A stretch of 64,000 nucleotides of DNA from Halopseudomonas sabulinigri (GCA_011053055.1 DRHT01000051.1:78833-142832); one strand, 5' to 3'; positions 32,928 to 44,051 are shown, counted from the first letter of the stretch. A program made the numbers and translations. Notes: generated by a model from the sequence alone, not told the origin.

Positions 32928-34877
32928 ATGCACCGCACCGCCCGTTTCCGTTCCGCTGTACTGCACTGCCTTCTGGCTACTAGCCTGTTATTTATCAGTT
33001 TCTTTGCTCAGGCCGGCAAACTGGAGACGCAGCGACTGCTGTACGATCAGGCTTTAGCCGCCATAGAAAAAGGCGATACCAGCCGGTACCGACAACTTGA
33101 GTCCGGTTTGCGTGACTATCCGCTGTACGGTTACCTGGTGCTGGCTGATCTCAATCATAGCTTTGCGACTGCCTCGGACGAGCAAATCAGCGTATTTATG
33201 CGCACCTACGGCGACCTGCCCTTCGCTAATCGCCTGAAAGCACGTTGGCTTGCGCGCTTGGCTCACCAAGGAAAATGGTCCGCGTTCGAGAAAAATTACA
33301 CGGCAGCGGACAAAAGCGCCGCGTTAGATTGCCAGGCGGTTATGTACCAGTGGCACAACGGTGATCGCGCCGGGGCAATGCAGCAGGCACAAGAACTGTG
33401 GACTGTAGGTCGCTCACAGCCCAATGCGTGCGACCCCTTGTTCGAGCGCTGGCAACAGGCCGGCGGCCTCAGTGAAGACATCGTCTGGCAGCGCATTCGT
33501 CTTGCCCTGCTCTATCGTCAAGACGGGCTGGCGCGCTACCTAACCAAGCTGATGCCCAGCCAAACCGCGCTGGCTGAGCGCTTTGTCGATACCGCCACCA
33601 AACCCACGTTGCTGCGCCAAACTGCGAACTACCGCGTCAATGCTAATCAGCCGGCAGACAAGCTCACCGACATCGCCACCGTATCGCTACGCCGCCTGGG
33701 TCGCGACGACAGCAGCGCTGCCCTGGCAATCTGGCCTCTATACCAAGACTTGCCTTACAGCGAAGAAGATCGTTTGGCGATCACCCGCGACATAGGCGTG
33801 CGTCAAGCGCGCAAGGTAGAGCCTGCCGCCCTCGCCTTCATGGCAGCAAACGATCCGCTGATGAAGGACGACGAGGTTAGCGAATGGCGTATTCGCCTGG
33901 CGTTGCGCACCCGCAACTGGGAGACCGCACGTTCGCTGACCCAGCAAATGCCCGCTTCAATGAGCAGCCAGAGCCGCTGGCGCTACTGGAAACTGCGTAG
34001 CGCCCAGCTGGCTTCAAGCAATGCCGGCGATCTGGTCGACGAGTACAAGGCCCTGGCCCAGGAACGGGATTTTTACGGTTTTCTTGCCGCTGAGCGCAGC
34101 AATCAGCCCTACGCACTGAATCATGTCAGTGCGCCGGTTTCCGACCAGCAACTGGAACAAGTCAGACAGCTAAACGCCACCCAGCGCGCCTATGAATTTC
34201 TCGGCCGTGGTGAGGTGGTCAATGCGCGACGCGAGTGGTATCACGCCGGCGACACCTTCAGCCGTGAACAGCTGATGGCGCAAGCCAAGCTGGCACGAGA
34301 GATGAAGTGGTACTTCCCGGCCATACGCGGCATTAGCATTGCCGAATACTGGGACGATCTGGATATTCGCTTCCCGATGGCCTATCAAGAGCCGATCATG
34401 CAGCAGGCCCGTGTGCGGCAGATCAAATCAACCTGGGTTTACGCTATTACCCGGCAGGAAAGCGCCTTTATGGCTGACGCCCGTTCCCACGCCGGTGCCA
34501 TGGGCCTAATGCAACTGATGCCCGCCACCGCGCGTGAAACTGCCGGTCAGTACGACATTCCTTATGGCGGCAACAACGATGCCTTGATACCGGAGCGCAA
34601 TATCGCGATCGGCACAGCTTACCTGTCTCGTTTAAGTGGCCAATTCCAGGGCAACCGCGTGCTCGCCTCCGCCGCCTATAACGCTGGTCCGGGCCGAGTG
34701 CGTCAATGGACCCGTGGTATGGGCAGCTTGCCAGCAGATGTTTGGGTGGAAGCCATTCCCTTTGACGAAACACGCAAGTACGTACAAAGCGTATTGAGTT
34801 ACGCCGTAATTTACGGGGAGAAGTTGGGTATCAAGCAAAGTGTGATGGAGCAGCACGAGCGCTATCTGGAGTTTTGA
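32928..34877 (+). CDS. slt: Soluble lytic murein transglycosylase
   Basis: Slt cleaves glycan strands in the periplasm to give 1,6-anhydro-muropeptides, the later substrates of NagZ. The 649-residue protein has a signal peptide (hydrophobic about 12–26, ending AQAG). A long helical superhelix domain follows, then the goose-lysozyme-like domain with catalytic Glu in TRQESAFMADARSHAGAMG near residue 508, LMQLMPATA and SAAYNAGPGRVRQW. AGGA precedes the ATG. It ends four bases from the convergent cheV stop. Confidence 0.96.
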   Translation: MHRTARFRSAVLHCLLATSLLFISFFAQAGKLETQRLLYDQALAAIEKGDTSRYRQLESGLRDYPLYGYLVLADLNHSFATASDEQISVFMRTYGDLPFANRLKARWLARLAHQGKWSAFEKNYTAADKSAALDCQAVMYQWHNGDRAGAMQQAQELWTVGRSQPNACDPLFERWQQAGGLSEDIVWQRIRLALLYRQDGLARYLTKLMPSQTALAERFVDTATKPTLLRQTANYRVNANQPADKLTDIATVSLRRLGRDDSSAALAIWPLYQDLPYSEEDRLAITRDIGVRQARKVEPAALAFMAANDPLMKDDEVSEWRIRLALRTRNWETARSLTQQMPASMSSQSRWRYWKLRSAQLASSNAGDLVDEYKALAQERDFYGFLAAERSNQPYALNHVSAPVSDQQLEQVRQLNATQRAYEFLGRGEVVNARREWYHAGDTFSREQLMAQAKLAREMKWYFPAIRGISIAEYWDDLDIRFPMAYQEPIMQQARVRQIKSTWVYAITRQESAFMADARSHAGAMGLMQLMPATARETAGQYDIPYGGNNDALIPERNIAIGTAYLSRLSGQFQGNRVLASAAYNAGPGRVRQWTRGMGSLPADVWVEAIPFDETRKYVQSVLSYAVIYGEKLGIKQSVMEQHERYLEF

Positions 34878-34881
34878 GCGC

Positions 34882-35814
34882 TTAAGGCTCTAGCAGCTGC
34901 AAGCGGGCGCGTACGGTTTCCACCAGCTGATCAGGCTGGAACTTGGAAAGGAAGCCGTCGCAGCCTACCTTCTCGACCATCGCCTTATTGAAGTTGCCTG
35001 ACAAGGAGGTATGCAGCACCACGAAAAGATCTTTCAAGCGGGGATCTTTGCGGATTTCAGCTGTAAGCCGATAGCCATCCATTTCTGGCATTTCGGCATC
35101 CGTGATCACCATCAGCAGACGCTGACTAATGTCTTCACCATTGTCTGCCCAAGCTTGCAGCATGCGCAGCGCCTTTAATCCATCGGTAGCTACATGCATG
35201 TTCAAATGCAGCTGCGACAGGGTCTCGCGTAACTGATTAATCCCGGTAGGCGAGTCATCGACCAGAAGCACTTCGCGGCCGTGCGCCTTGGTCAGCAACG
35301 GATCCTCCAGCAGCTCTTCACTGACCCGAGTATTGAAGGGTACGATCTCAGCCAACACCTTCTCTACGTCGATGATTTCAACCAAACGCATATTTTCCAG
35401 GCGGGTAATGGCCGTCAAATAGTGCGCCCGGCCTGCGCCTCTAGGAGGCGGCTGCACGGTGTCCCAGTTGAGATTCATGATGCGGTCAACGCTGCCGACC
35501 AGGAAGGCCTGCACTGAAAGGTTGTATTCGGTCACTATGATAGTGCTATCGCGCTGCGCCGCGATGGGCTGCAGGCCTATGGCGCCAGAGAGATCGATAA
35601 CCGGGATAGTTTGCCCGCGCAAATGAATCACACCCGCCACATGCGGATGCCGCTGCGGCATTTGGGTCAACGCGGGCAGGGTCAACACTTCACGAATCTT
35701 GAAGACATTCAGTGCAAACAGCTGGGGGCCGGCAAGTTGAAACAACAAGATTTCGAGTCGGTTTTCGCCAACTAGACGGGTACGCGAATTAACCGTATCC
35801 AAAACCCCTGCCAT
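34882..35814 (-). CDS. cheV: Chemotaxis coupling protein CheV
   Basis: CheV fuses a CheW-like scaffold to a response-regulator receiver and couples chemoreceptors to CheA with phosphorylation-dependent adaptation. The ATG at 35814 (MAGVLDTVNSRTRLVGENRLEI) gives 310 residues, the usual CheV length; the frame extends upstream to 35880 without a better site. CheW part about 15–165 (GVIHLRGQTIPVIDL); receiver part about 180–305 with VLLVDDS and phospho-acceptor Asp in VITDAEMPEMDGY. It faces slt with only 4 bp between stop codons. Confidence 0.93.
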   Translation of the reverse strand: MAGVLDTVNSRTRLVGENRLEILLFQLAGPQLFALNVFKIREVLTLPALTQMPQRHPHVAGVIHLRGQTIPVIDLSGAIGLQPIAAQRDSTIIVTEYNLSVQAFLVGSVDRIMNLNWDTVQPPPRGAGRAHYLTAITRLENMRLVEIIDVEKVLAEIVPFNTRVSEELLEDPLLTKAHGREVLLVDDSPTGINQLRETLSQLHLNMHVATDGLKALRMLQAWADNGEDISQRLLMVITDAEMPEMDGYRLTAEIRKDPRLKDLFVVLHTSLSGNFNKAMVEKVGCDGFLSKFQPDQLVETVRARLQLLEP

Positions 35815-35909
35815 AACCTGTGCCTCGCAACGTTCAGCGTCAGATAGCAAGATGCCATCTGTGTGATGCAGTATAGCCACAGTTCCCCATCACGAAACAA
35901 CACCGCTAT

Positions 35910-36494
35910 TTAATAGTAGGCGTTTTCGGTCACGCTGTGGTCGGTAGAGTCGCGTACACCGGTCAGTTCAGGGATGCGCGCTACCAAGGTTTTTTCAATA
36001 CCTTCCTTGAGCGTCACATCGACCATGCCGCAACCCTGGCAACCACCACCAAACTGCAGAATGGCAATACCGCCTTCGACCACATCAAGCAGCTTTACAT
36101 CGCCACCGTGACTAGCCAGACCAGGATTGATTTCGGTCTGCAGCAAATAGTTAATACGCTCATTCAATGGACTGTCTTCATTGACCATCGGTACTTTAGC
36201 GTTAGGTGCCTTAATGGTCAGCTGTCCGCCCATGCGATCAGTCGCAAAGTCGACCATTGCGTCGTCAAGAAAGGGCTCACTAACCGAATCGACCCACACA
36301 TTAAAAGGCTCAAGTGGAATCACTCGATCTTCCGGCTTTTCTTCGCCCGGCTTGCAATACGCGATGCAAGTCTCAGCATAGGGAGTTCCCGGCTGGGTAA
36401 TGAATACCCGGATACCAACACCCTCCGTGTCCTGCTTGGACAGAAGATCGCCAAGGTAGTCTTGCGCGGATTGGGTGAGAATAATGCCTGCCAT
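35910..36494 (-). CDS. nfuA: Fe-S biogenesis protein NfuA
   Basis: NfuA is an Fe-S cluster carrier that delivers [4Fe-4S] clusters, especially under oxidative stress or low iron. From ATG 36494 (GAGG 8 bases upstream) the protein has 194 residues: a degenerate A-type N-terminal domain (about 1–95) and a Nfu domain with the cluster motif CQGC in [19 protein letters not shown] near the end. The longer frame to 36563 is not supported. It is divergent from metH. Confidence 0.95.
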   Translation of the reverse strand: MAGIILTQSAQDYLGDLLSKQDTEGVGIRVFITQPGTPYAETCIAYCKPGEEKPEDRVIPLEPFNVWVDSVSEPFLDDAMVDFATDRMGGQLTIKAPNAKVPMVNEDSPLNERINYLLQTEINPGLASHGGDVKLLDVVEGGIAILQFGGGCQGCGMVDVTLKEGIEKTLVARIPELTGVRDSTDHSVTENAYY

Positions 36495-36687
36495 GAAATG
36501 CCTCGTACTCATATGACTTGGACGCCTAGTGTAAGGGAAGCCTGCCCTCGAATAAAGTCCCACCTTTTTACTTGGTTATTATTTGCACCGCCTAAAGCCC
36601 CAAAACAGTAGTACAGCAAGCCAATTCAGAGTTTTTGTCACGCGTGCTATGATAGCCGGCTTTTCGGCGTGTAAATTTGGAGTACCC

Positions 36688-39600
36688 ATGTCTGACCGCA
36701 TCGCTCGCTTGACCGCTCTTAATGAGGCTCTGCAACAACGCATTCTGATCCTCGACGGCGGCATGGGCACCATGATTCAAGCCTATCAGCTTGAGGAAAG
36801 CGATTTTCGCGGTGAGCGCTTCGCCGACTGGCCAAGCGACCTCAAGGGTAATAACGACCTGCTGGTACTAACTCGCCCTGACGCCATTGGCGCCATGGAA
36901 AAGGCCTATCTTGACGCCGGCGCCGATATAATCGAAACCAACACTTTCAACTCCACCCGGGTTTCCCAAGCCGATTACGGCATGCAGGAATTATCTTACG
37001 AGCTGAATCTTGAAGGTGCTCGCCTGGCTCGCCGGGTCTGCGACGAGAAAACCCTGGAAACCCCGAATCGTCCGCGCTTTGTTGCCGGCGTGCTCGGGCC
37101 TACCAGCCGTACTTGCTCGTTATCACCGGATGTGAATAACCCAGGCTATCGCAACGTCACTTTTGACGAGCTGGTTGAAAACTATGTCGAGTCCACCCGT
37201 GGCCTGATTGAAGGTGGTTCTGACCTTATTCTGATTGAGACCATCTTCGACACTCTCAACGCCAAAGCTGCGATTTTCGCCGTGCAGCAGGTGTTGGAAG
37301 AAATGGGCATAGACGTGCCCATCATGATCTCCGGCACCATTACCGATGCCTCTGGTCGCACGCTGTCAGGTCAGACAACGGAAGCGTTCTGGAACTCAGT
37401 CAGCCACGCCAAGCCCATCTCCGTTGGCTTGAACTGCGCACTTGGCGCAAAAGACCTACGCCCTTATCTGGAAGAGTTGTCCAACAAGGCTGGCACCTTT
37501 ATTTCCGCTCACCCGAATGCCGGGCTACCGAATGAGTTCGGCGAGTACGATGAAACGCCGGCCGAAACCGCTAAGGTAATCGAAGAGTTTGCAGAAGCGG
37601 GCTTCCTCAACATTGTCGGCGGCTGCTGCGGCACCACGCCGGAGCATATTCGCGCTATCGCCGAAGCAGTTGCCAAGTATCCACCCCGTGCGATACCTGA
37701 CATCCCCAAGGCTTGCCGGCTGTCTGGCCTTGAGCCTTTTACCATCGACCGCAGCTCGCTGTTCGTCAACGTTGGCGAGCGCACCAACATCACCGGCTCT
37801 GCCCGGTTCGCGCGACTAATCCGCGAAGATAACTACACCGAAGCCCTGGAAGTTGCGTTGCAGCAGGTCGAGGCCGGCGCCCAGATCATCGACATCAACA
37901 TGGACGAGGGCATGCTCGACTCCAAGTTGGCCATGGTCACCTTCCTCAACCTGATTGCCGGCGAGCCCGATATCTCCCGCGTACCCATCATGATCGATTC
38001 ATCCAAATGGGAGATCATCGAAGCGGGCCTCAAGTGCATTCAGGGCAAAGGCATCGTCAACTCAATTTCCATGAAGGAAGGCGTCGAGTCCTTCAAGATG
38101 CAAGCCCGTTTGTGCAAGCGTTATGGCGCAGCTGTGGTAGTAATGGCCTTTGACGAAAAAGGCCAAGCCGATACCGAGCAGCGCAAGAAAGAAATCTGCA
38201 AACGGTCTTACGACATTCTGGTTAACGAGGTTGGCTTCCCACCGGAAGACATCATCTTTGACCCCAACATCTTTGCGATCGCTACCGGTATCGAAGAACA
38301 CAACAACTACGCTGTCGACTTCATCAATGCCTGTGCCTATATACGCGACAACCTGCCCCACGCTTTGACCTCAGGCGGCGTTTCCAATGTGTCCTTCTCG
38401 TTTCGTGGCAACAACCCGGTGCGTGAAGCGATTCACTCTGCATTTTTGTTCCATGCGATCAAGAGCGGCTTGACCATGGGCATCGTGAATGCCGGCCAGC
38501 TGGAAATCTACGATGAAATCCCGGCAGAACTACGCAACTGCGTTGAAGACGTGGTGCTCAACCGCACCGAAAACGGTACCGAAGCGCTGCTGGAGATTGC
38601 TGATAAATACAAAGGCGACGGCAGTGTAAAGGAAGCGGAAACCGAAGAATGGCGCACCTGGGACGTCAACGCGCGGCTCTCCCACTCGCTGGTCAAGGGT
38701 ATTACCTCCTGGATTGTCGAAGATACCGAAGAAGCACGCCAGCAGGCCAAGCGCCCTATCGAGGTCATCGAAGGCCCATTGATGGATGGCATGAACGTGG
38801 TCGGTGACTTGTTTGGCTCCGGCAAGATGTTCTTGCCGCAGGTGGTTAAATCCGCCCGCGTGATGAAGCAGGCAGTTGCTCACCTGATCCCTTTCATTGA
38901 AGAGGAAAAAGGCGACAAACCGGAAGCCAAGGGCAAGATTCTGATGGCTACCGTTAAGGGCGATGTGCACGACATCGGCAAAAACATCGTCGGCGTGGTA
39001 CTCGGCTGCAACGGCTACGACATTGTTGACCTGGGTGTGATGGTCCCTGCAGATAAGATTCTGCAGACGGCAATCGATGAAAAGTGCGACATCATTGGCC
39101 TATCTGGCCTGATTACCCCGTCACTGGACGAAATGGTACATGTCGCGCGCGAAATGCAGCGCCGCGACTTTCATTTGCCATTGATGATTGGTGGCGCCAC
39201 CACATCCAAGGCGCATACCGCGGTCAAGATCGACCCCAAATACCAGAACGATGCGGTGATCTATGTTACCGATGCGTCGCGCGCAGTTGGCGTGGCCACG
39301 ACCTTGCTATCCAAGGAACTGAAACCGGACTACATCAAGAAGATTCGTGAAGACTATGCCGTCGTCCGCGAGCGCACCGCCAATCGCAGCGCGCGCATGA
39401 GTTATTTGAGCTACGCGCAAGCCGTCGAGCACGGCCCAAAAATAGACTGGCAGGATTACCAGCCGCCCGTACCCAAGGTTGACGGCGTACAAGTTCTCGA
39501 CAATATCGACCTCAACGTACTCGCTGAGTATATTGATTGGACCCCCTTCTTTATCTCCTGGGATCTGGCCGGCAAGTACCCGCGCATTCTCGAGGACGAA

Positions 39601-40380
39601 GTGGTTGGTGAAGCGGCACGCTCGCTGTTCGCAGATGCCCAAGCGATACTGAAGCAGTTGATCGACGGCAACTTGATTACCGCCCGTGCCGTATTCGGCT
39701 TCTGGCCGGCCAACCAGGTCAACCACGACGACATTGAGCTTTACGATGACGCCGGACAGCCCATGGCCACCCTGCATCACCTGCGACAGCAAACCATCAA
39801 GCCGGATGCTAAGCCAAATTTCTCGCTGGCCGACTTCGTCGCCCCCAAAGGCAGTGGCAAGACCGACTACGTGGGCGGCTTTATCACCACCGCCGGCATT
39901 GGCGCGGAAGAAGTTGCCCAGGCTTACCGAGACGCCGGCGACGACTACAACTCGATCATGGTCAAGGCATTGGCCGACCGTTTAGCCGAGGCCTGCGCCG
40001 AGTGGCTGCACCAGCAAGTACGTCGCACTCACTGGGGCTACGCGCCAAATGAGGCACTGGAAAACAATGACCTGATTCGCGAAAAATATGCTGGCATCCG
40101 CCCTGCTCCCGGCTACCCGGCTTGCCCGGACCACACCGAGAAAGCCACGCTGTTTAAGCTTCTGGATCCGCAGGGTAAATCGGGCGTGACGCTAACCGAA
40201 CATTTCGCCATGTTCCCGGCGGCAGCTGTCAGCGGCTGGTACTTCGCGCACCCGCAAAGCCAGTATTTCGCAGTGGGCAAAATCACTCGCGACCAGGTCG
40301 AGTCGTATGCCGTCCGCAAGGGCGGCACCCAGGAGACCGTTGAGCGCTGGCTAGCGCCCAATCTCAGCTACGACAACTGA
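36688..40380 (+). CDS. metH: Cobalamin-dependent methionine synthase
   Basis: MetH moves a methyl group from methyl-tetrahydrofolate to homocysteine via cobalamin. The 1230-residue protein (ATG 36688, GGAG 7 bases upstream; the open frame from 36583 is not used) has the four modules. The homocysteine/zinc part ends in [11 protein letters not shown]. The folate part follows ([23 protein letters not shown]). The cobalamin part has the [14 protein letters not shown] base-off His. The reactivation part has [15 protein letters not shown]. All key motifs are present. No cobalamin riboswitch is apparent in the 190 bp upstream. Confidence 0.98.
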   Translation: MSDRIARLTALNEALQQRILILDGGMGTMIQAYQLEESDFRGERFADWPSDLKGNNDLLVLTRPDAIGAMEKAYLDAGADIIETNTFNSTRVSQADYGMQELSYELNLEGARLARRVCDEKTLETPNRPRFVAGVLGPTSRTCSLSPDVNNPGYRNVTFDELVENYVESTRGLIEGGSDLILIETIFDTLNAKAAIFAVQQVLEEMGIDVPIMISGTITDASGRTLSGQTTEAFWNSVSHAKPISVGLNCALGAKDLRPYLEELSNKAGTFISAHPNAGLPNEFGEYDETPAETAKVIEEFAEAGFLNIVGGCCGTTPEHIRAIAEAVAKYPPRAIPDIPKACRLSGLEPFTIDRSSLFVNVGERTNITGSARFARLIREDNYTEALEVALQQVEAGAQIIDINMDEGMLDSKLAMVTFLNLIAGEPDISRVPIMIDSSKWEIIEAGLKCIQGKGIVNSISMKEGVESFKMQARLCKRYGAAVVVMAFDEKGQADTEQRKKEICKRSYDILVNEVGFPPEDIIFDPNIFAIATGIEEHNNYAVDFINACAYIRDNLPHALTSGGVSNVSFSFRGNNPVREAIHSAFLFHAIKSGLTMGIVNAGQLEIYDEIPAELRNCVEDVVLNRTENGTEALLEIADKYKGDGSVKEAETEEWRTWDVNARLSHSLVKGITSWIVEDTEEARQQAKRPIEVIEGPLMDGMNVVGDLFGSGKMFLPQVVKSARVMKQAVAHLIPFIEEEKGDKPEAKGKILMATVKGDVHDIGKNIVGVVLGCNGYDIVDLGVMVPADKILQTAIDEKCDIIGLSGLITPSLDEMVHVAREMQRRDFHLPLMIGGATTSKAHTAVKIDPKYQNDAVIYVTDASRAVGVATTLLSKELKPDYIKKIREDYAVVRERTANRSARMSYLSYAQAVEHGPKIDWQDYQPPVPKVDGVQVLDNIDLNVLAEYIDWTPFFISWDLAGKYPRILEDEVVGEAARSLFADAQAILKQLIDGNLITARAVFGFWPANQVNHDDIELYDDAGQPMATLHHLRQQTIKPDAKPNFSLADFVAPKGSGKTDYVGGFITTAGIGAEEVAQAYRDAGDDYNSIMVKALADRLAEACAEWLHQQVRRTHWGYAPNEALENNDLIREKYAGIRPAPGYPACPDHTEKATLFKLLDPQGKSGVTLTEHFAMFPAAAVSGWYFAHPQSQYFAVGKITRDQVESYAVRKGGTQETVERWLAPNLSYDN

Positions 40381-40385
40381 TTTCG

Positions 40386-41720
40386 GTGGCACTCCTTCCG
40401 GACCGCAGCCGACTGAAAAGCATCGGCGTGCTAGGCCTGCCCATCATGGGCGGCATGCTCAGCCAGAGCTTATTAAACCTGGTTGATGCCGCCATGGTCG
40501 GTAGCCTAGGCAGTCAAGCACTGGCAGGTATTGGGCTTGGTAGTTATGCCAATTTCATGGCGGTAGCACTGGTTATGGGGCTGGGCGCCGGCGTTCAGGC
40601 TATGGTTGCGCGCCGCAAAGGCGAAGGCAGTAACGAACTTATCGCCGCGCCACTGAACGAAGGCTTGCTGATAGCTCTGCTGCTCGCCCTGCCACTGACT
40701 TTGCTGTGCTGGCTGCAAGCCGACAATATCATTCGCCTGTTGGCAGACGACCCCGCGGTAGTCAGCATTGGTGCGAACTACTTCCAATGGCGCATCCTTG
40801 CGATTGCTGCGGTGGGCTGCAATTTTGCCTTTCGCGGATACTGGAATGGCATACACCGCTCAGGCATGTATCTGCAGATTCTGATCGTTACTCATTTAGT
40901 GAATATTTTGATTAGCTACGGCCTGATTTTCGGCCGATTTGGCATGCCCGAGCTAGGGCCTGAAGGCTCTGGTCTAGGTACGGCTATCGCTATGCTGTTC
41001 GGCTCGGCGCTGTATTTCGTGATTACCTGGTACGCTGGTCGCGAGCACGGGTTCTTGCGAGCGCGCCCTCGCTGGCATGGCATTAGCGCGATGCTGAGGC
41101 TATCGATTCCAAACTCATTGCAGCAGTTTTTCTTCGCCTCTGGTATCACCATGCTGTTCTGGATCATCGCTCAGATTGGCACTAATGAACTGGCTATCGC
41201 TCATGTACTGGTCAATTTGGCTTTGTTCCTTATCCTGCCCGGCGTCGGTCTCGGCATGGCGGCCACCACTCTGGTGAGCCACAGCCTCGGCGCGCGTAAA
41301 CCGGACGATGCCTACCGCTGGGGTTGGGATGTGGCGCGCGTCGCCATAGTCACGCTCTTCCTCATGGGCATGCCCTTTTGGCTGGCTCCGCAACTGGTGT
41401 TGAGCATATTTACTCAGGATCCCCAGTTGATCGCACTGGGTGAGTGGCCGCTACGCATCACCGGCATCGGCATGAGCCTGGATGCGACCGCACTGGTGTT
41501 GACCCAGGCGTTACTGGGCGCTGGCGCCAGCCGCACGGTAATGAGCGTCAACCTGGGCAGCCAGTGGTTGATATTCCTGCCCTGCGCATACGTCGTCGGA
41601 CCGGTAATGGGAGGAAGCTTGTTGGCCGTGTGGCTGCTGCAATCTCTTTACCGCTGCCTGACCTCGGTCATCTTCGCCATCATGTGGCGCCGGCGCGGCT
41701 GGGTAGGGATCAAGCTTTAG
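40386..41720 (+). CDS. MATE-family multidrug efflux transporter
   Basis: This 444-residue inner-membrane protein has twelve predicted helices in two similar halves. MATE features include PIMGGMLSQSLLNLVDAAMVG near the start and the repeat in the second half (LSIPNSLQQFFFASGITMLFW). Family members export cationic drugs or metabolites using Na+ or H+. The start appears to be GTG, 5 bp after the metH stop, without a visible Shine-Dalgarno sequence, so it may be translated by coupling from metH. NorM- versus DinF-type cannot be settled here. Confidence 0.9.
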   Translation: MALLPDRSRLKSIGVLGLPIMGGMLSQSLLNLVDAAMVGSLGSQALAGIGLGSYANFMAVALVMGLGAGVQAMVARRKGEGSNELIAAPLNEGLLIALLLALPLTLLCWLQADNIIRLLADDPAVVSIGANYFQWRILAIAAVGCNFAFRGYWNGIHRSGMYLQILIVTHLVNILISYGLIFGRFGMPELGPEGSGLGTAIAMLFGSALYFVITWYAGREHGFLRARPRWHGISAMLRLSIPNSLQQFFFASGITMLFWIIAQIGTNELAIAHVLVNLALFLILPGVGLGMAATTLVSHSLGARKPDDAYRWGWDVARVAIVTLFLMGMPFWLAPQLVLSIFTQDPQLIALGEWPLRITGIGMSLDATALVLTQALLGAGASRTVMSVNLGSQWLIFLPCAYVVGPVMGGSLLAVWLLQSLYRCLTSVIFAIMWRRRGWVGIKL

Positions 41721-41794
41721 CAGGCGCTTGGACTGCCTCCAGCTTAAGCGTTAAGCTGATGACAACACGCAGTCCATAAATAAGGCCTCGCAAG

Positions 41795-42028
41795 ATGAGC
41801 GAAGAACAAAAACAACAGAAAAACCTACCGCCAATGCGCTTTCGCGACACTCTGATGAGCGTGCTGGCCGCCGCGCTCGGCGTGCAAAGCAGCAAAGCAC
41901 GCGAACGCGATTTCAGTCATGGCAAGCCCAGCCACTTCGTACTGCTGGGCATCGGTTTCACAGCGCTGTTCGTGCTCGTAGTGCTAGGGGTGGTAAAACT
42001 GGTTTTGCATTTATCCGGGGTAAGCTGA
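41795..42028 (+). CDS. DUF2970 small membrane protein
   Basis: This 77-residue protein has a hydrophilic N-terminus and one strong C-terminal membrane helix (about 48–72). A central SVLAAALGVQSSKARERDF is typical of the DUF2970 family. Function unknown. An AAGG site lies upstream of the ATG. It follows the MATE gene after 74 bp and may be cotranscribed. Confidence 0.85.
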   Translation: MSEEQKQQKNLPPMRFRDTLMSVLAAALGVQSSKARERDFSHGKPSHFVLLGIGFTALFVLVVLGVVKLVLHLSGVS

Positions 42029-42041
42029 GCAACGCCCTCGG

Positions 42042-42161
42042 CTAATGACCGCTTACCCAGAATACTGCGGTCGCAACCGCCAGGAAAATCAGCGTAACAG
42101 CTGCAAAAGCATCTAGCCGGCTGTCTTGCTGTGAGGTGTTCTGCAGGTCATGGTCGTTCAT
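42042..42161 (-). CDS. Putative 39-residue membrane protein
   Basis: The C-terminal part of a minus-strand frame encodes MNDHDLQNTSQQDSRLDAFA followed by a single hydrophobic helix (about 18–36) ending WVSGH. A GAGG lies 12 bases before this ATG, a little far. The frame extends to 42242, but the extra N-terminus looks non-coding. Small single-helix proteins of this kind occur beside cysI in Pseudomonas, as far as I recall. Plausible but unproven. Confidence 0.5.
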   Translation of the reverse strand: MNDHDLQNTSQQDSRLDAFAAVTLIFLAVATAVFWVSGH

Positions 42162-42392
42162 GCGATGAATATCCTCTATTATTATTTTAACTACCCCAAC
42201 ATAGCGGGTAACCTCAGTTAAGACCATTACTGCAAGCGACACAAGAAGTGTCTGGCATGTGCAAAAACAATCTAAAGATATAGATAAACATTCCTTTTGT
42301 GCATATTTAAAATTTGCTATTGTCTGCCCGCCCGAGCCTGAAGGGACATAACTAGTTAAGGGGCCAATAGCGCTCCAAGCACAGGTTTCTGT

Positions 42393-44051
42393 ATGTATAT
42401 CTACGATGAATATGATCAGCAGATCGTTGAGGACCGCGTAAAGCAGTTCCGCGATCAGACCCGCCGTTTTCTTAGCGGTGAGTTAAGCGAAAACGAATTC
42501 CTACCCCTGCGTTTGCAGAACGGTCTCTACGTGCAGCGTTACGCGCCCATGCTGCGGGTTGCCATTCCCTATGGTCTGGTGTCTGCCAAGCAGATGCGTA
42601 AGCTGGCTTTTATTGCCCGTCAGTACGACAAGGGCTATGCGCATTTCAGTACCCGTCAGAACGTTCAGTTCAACTGGCCGGAACTGGAGCAGGTTCCGGA
42701 CATTCTGGCGCATCTGGCTGAAGTACAGATGCATGCCATTCAAACCAGCGGTAACTGCATTCGCAACACCACCACCGACCAGTTCGCTGGCGTGGCTGCC
42801 GATGAACTGGTTGATCCCCGCCCTTGGTGCGAGATCATCCGTCAATGGTCTACTTTCCATCCCGAGTTTGCCTTCTTGCCACGCAAGTTCAAGATCGCGG
42901 TTAATGGTGCTGAAGAAGATCGCGCGGCTATCGGTGTGCATGACATCGGTTTGAACGTCATCAAGAACGAGGCCGGCGAAATCGGCTTTCGTGTGTTGGT
43001 TGGCGGCGGTCTAGGCCGAACGCCTATCGTCGGCTCGCAGATTTGCGACTTTCTGCCTTGGCAGCACCTATTGACTTACCTCGACGCCATTTTGCGTGTG
43101 TATAACCGCTATGGCCGTCGTGACAATAAGTACAAGGCGCGCATCAAGATTCTGGTCAAGGCGCTGACGCCCGCTGTATTTGCTGAAAAAGTTAATGCTG
43201 AGTGGGCGCACACCAAAGACAGCGACACTACCCTGACCGAGCAGGAAGTGCAGCGCGTTGCCGCCCACTTCACCGCACCGGACTACCAGCAGTTTGCCGG
43301 CGAAGACGCTGACTATCTGGCCAAGCGTGAAGCCGAAAAAGGCTTCAACAATTGGGCCATGCGCAACCTGCAGGCGCATAAAGTGCCAGGCTACGCCGCT
43401 GTCACTCTGTCGCTGAAGCCTACCGCTGTCGCACCAGGTGATGCCACGGACAAGCAGATGGACGCTGCCGCCGACCTCGCCGAGCGCTACAGCTTTGGCG
43501 AATTGCGCGTGACTCATCAGCAGAATCTGGTGCTGGCCGATGTGCGTCAGAGCGACCTCTACGCCTTGTGGCAAGAATGCAAAGAGCTGGGCTTCGCCAC
43601 GCCAAACGTTGGCTTGCTGACCGACATCATCTGCTGCCCCGGCGGCGATTTCTGTGCGCTGGCCAATGCCAAGTCAATCCCGATTGCCGAAGCGATTCAG
43701 CGTACTTTTGATGATCTCGATTATCTGCACGACATCGGCGATCTCGATCTGAATATCTCTGGCTGCATGAATGCCTGTGGCCACCACCACGTCGGTCATA
43801 TCGGCGTATTGGGTGTCGACAAGAAAGGCCTGGAGTTCTATCAGGTCTCTCTGGGCGGCAATAGCGGCCGTGACGCCTCGATTGGCCAGATTCTCGGGCC
43901 ATCTTTCGCCGCCGACGAAATGCCGACCGTTGTCAGCAAGGTGATCGACGTTTATATCCAGAACCGTACCCCCGAAGAACTGTTCCTCGATACCTTCCAA
44001 CGTATCGGTATGGCACCCTTCAAGGAGCGCGTTTATGCAGCGGCTAATTAA
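42393..44051 (+). CDS. cysI: Sulfite reductase hemoprotein
   Basis: CysI reduces sulfite to sulfide for cysteine synthesis, using siroheme and a [4Fe-4S] cluster. The 552-residue protein has the duplicated nitrite/sulfite reductase fold. Ferredoxin-like substrate motifs are present (HFSTRQNVQFNW, SGNCIRNTTTDQ). The cluster/siroheme cysteines lie in CCPGGDFCALANAKS near 415 and in SGCMNACGHHHVGHIG near 455. The upstream region is A/T-rich, as expected for CysB control, but I cannot define a site. It overlaps the DUF934 gene by 17 nt. Confidence 0.96.
   Translation: MYIYDEYDQQIVEDRVKQFRDQTRRFLSGELSENEFLPLRLQNGLYVQRYAPMLRVAIPYGLVSAKQMRKLAFIARQYDKGYAHFSTRQNVQFNWPELEQVPDILAHLAEVQMHAIQTSGNCIRNTTTDQFAGVAADELVDPRPWCEIIRQWSTFHPEFAFLPRKFKIAVNGAEEDRAAIGVHDIGLNVIKNEAGEIGFRVLVGGGLGRTPIVGSQICDFLPWQHLLTYLDAILRVYNRYGRRDNKYKARIKILVKALTPAVFAEKVNAEWAHTKDSDTTLTEQEVQRVAAHFTAPDYQQFAGEDADYLAKREAEKGFNNWAMRNLQAHKVPGYAAVTLSLKPTAVAPGDATDKQMDAAADLAERYSFGELRVTHQQNLVLADVRQSDLYALWQECKELGFATPNVGLLTDIICCPGGDFCALANAKSIPIAEAIQRTFDDLDYLHDIGDLDLNISGCMNACGHHHVGHIGVLGVDKKGLEFYQVSLGGNSGRDASIGQILGPSFAADEMPTVVSKVIDVYIQNRTPEELFLDTFQRIGMAPFKERVYAAAN

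Noticed and set aside
36495..36687. Possible cobalamin or SAM riboswitch before metH
   Set aside because: The region is short and I could not find the conserved B12 box or a SAM-type fold. A covariance search would decide.
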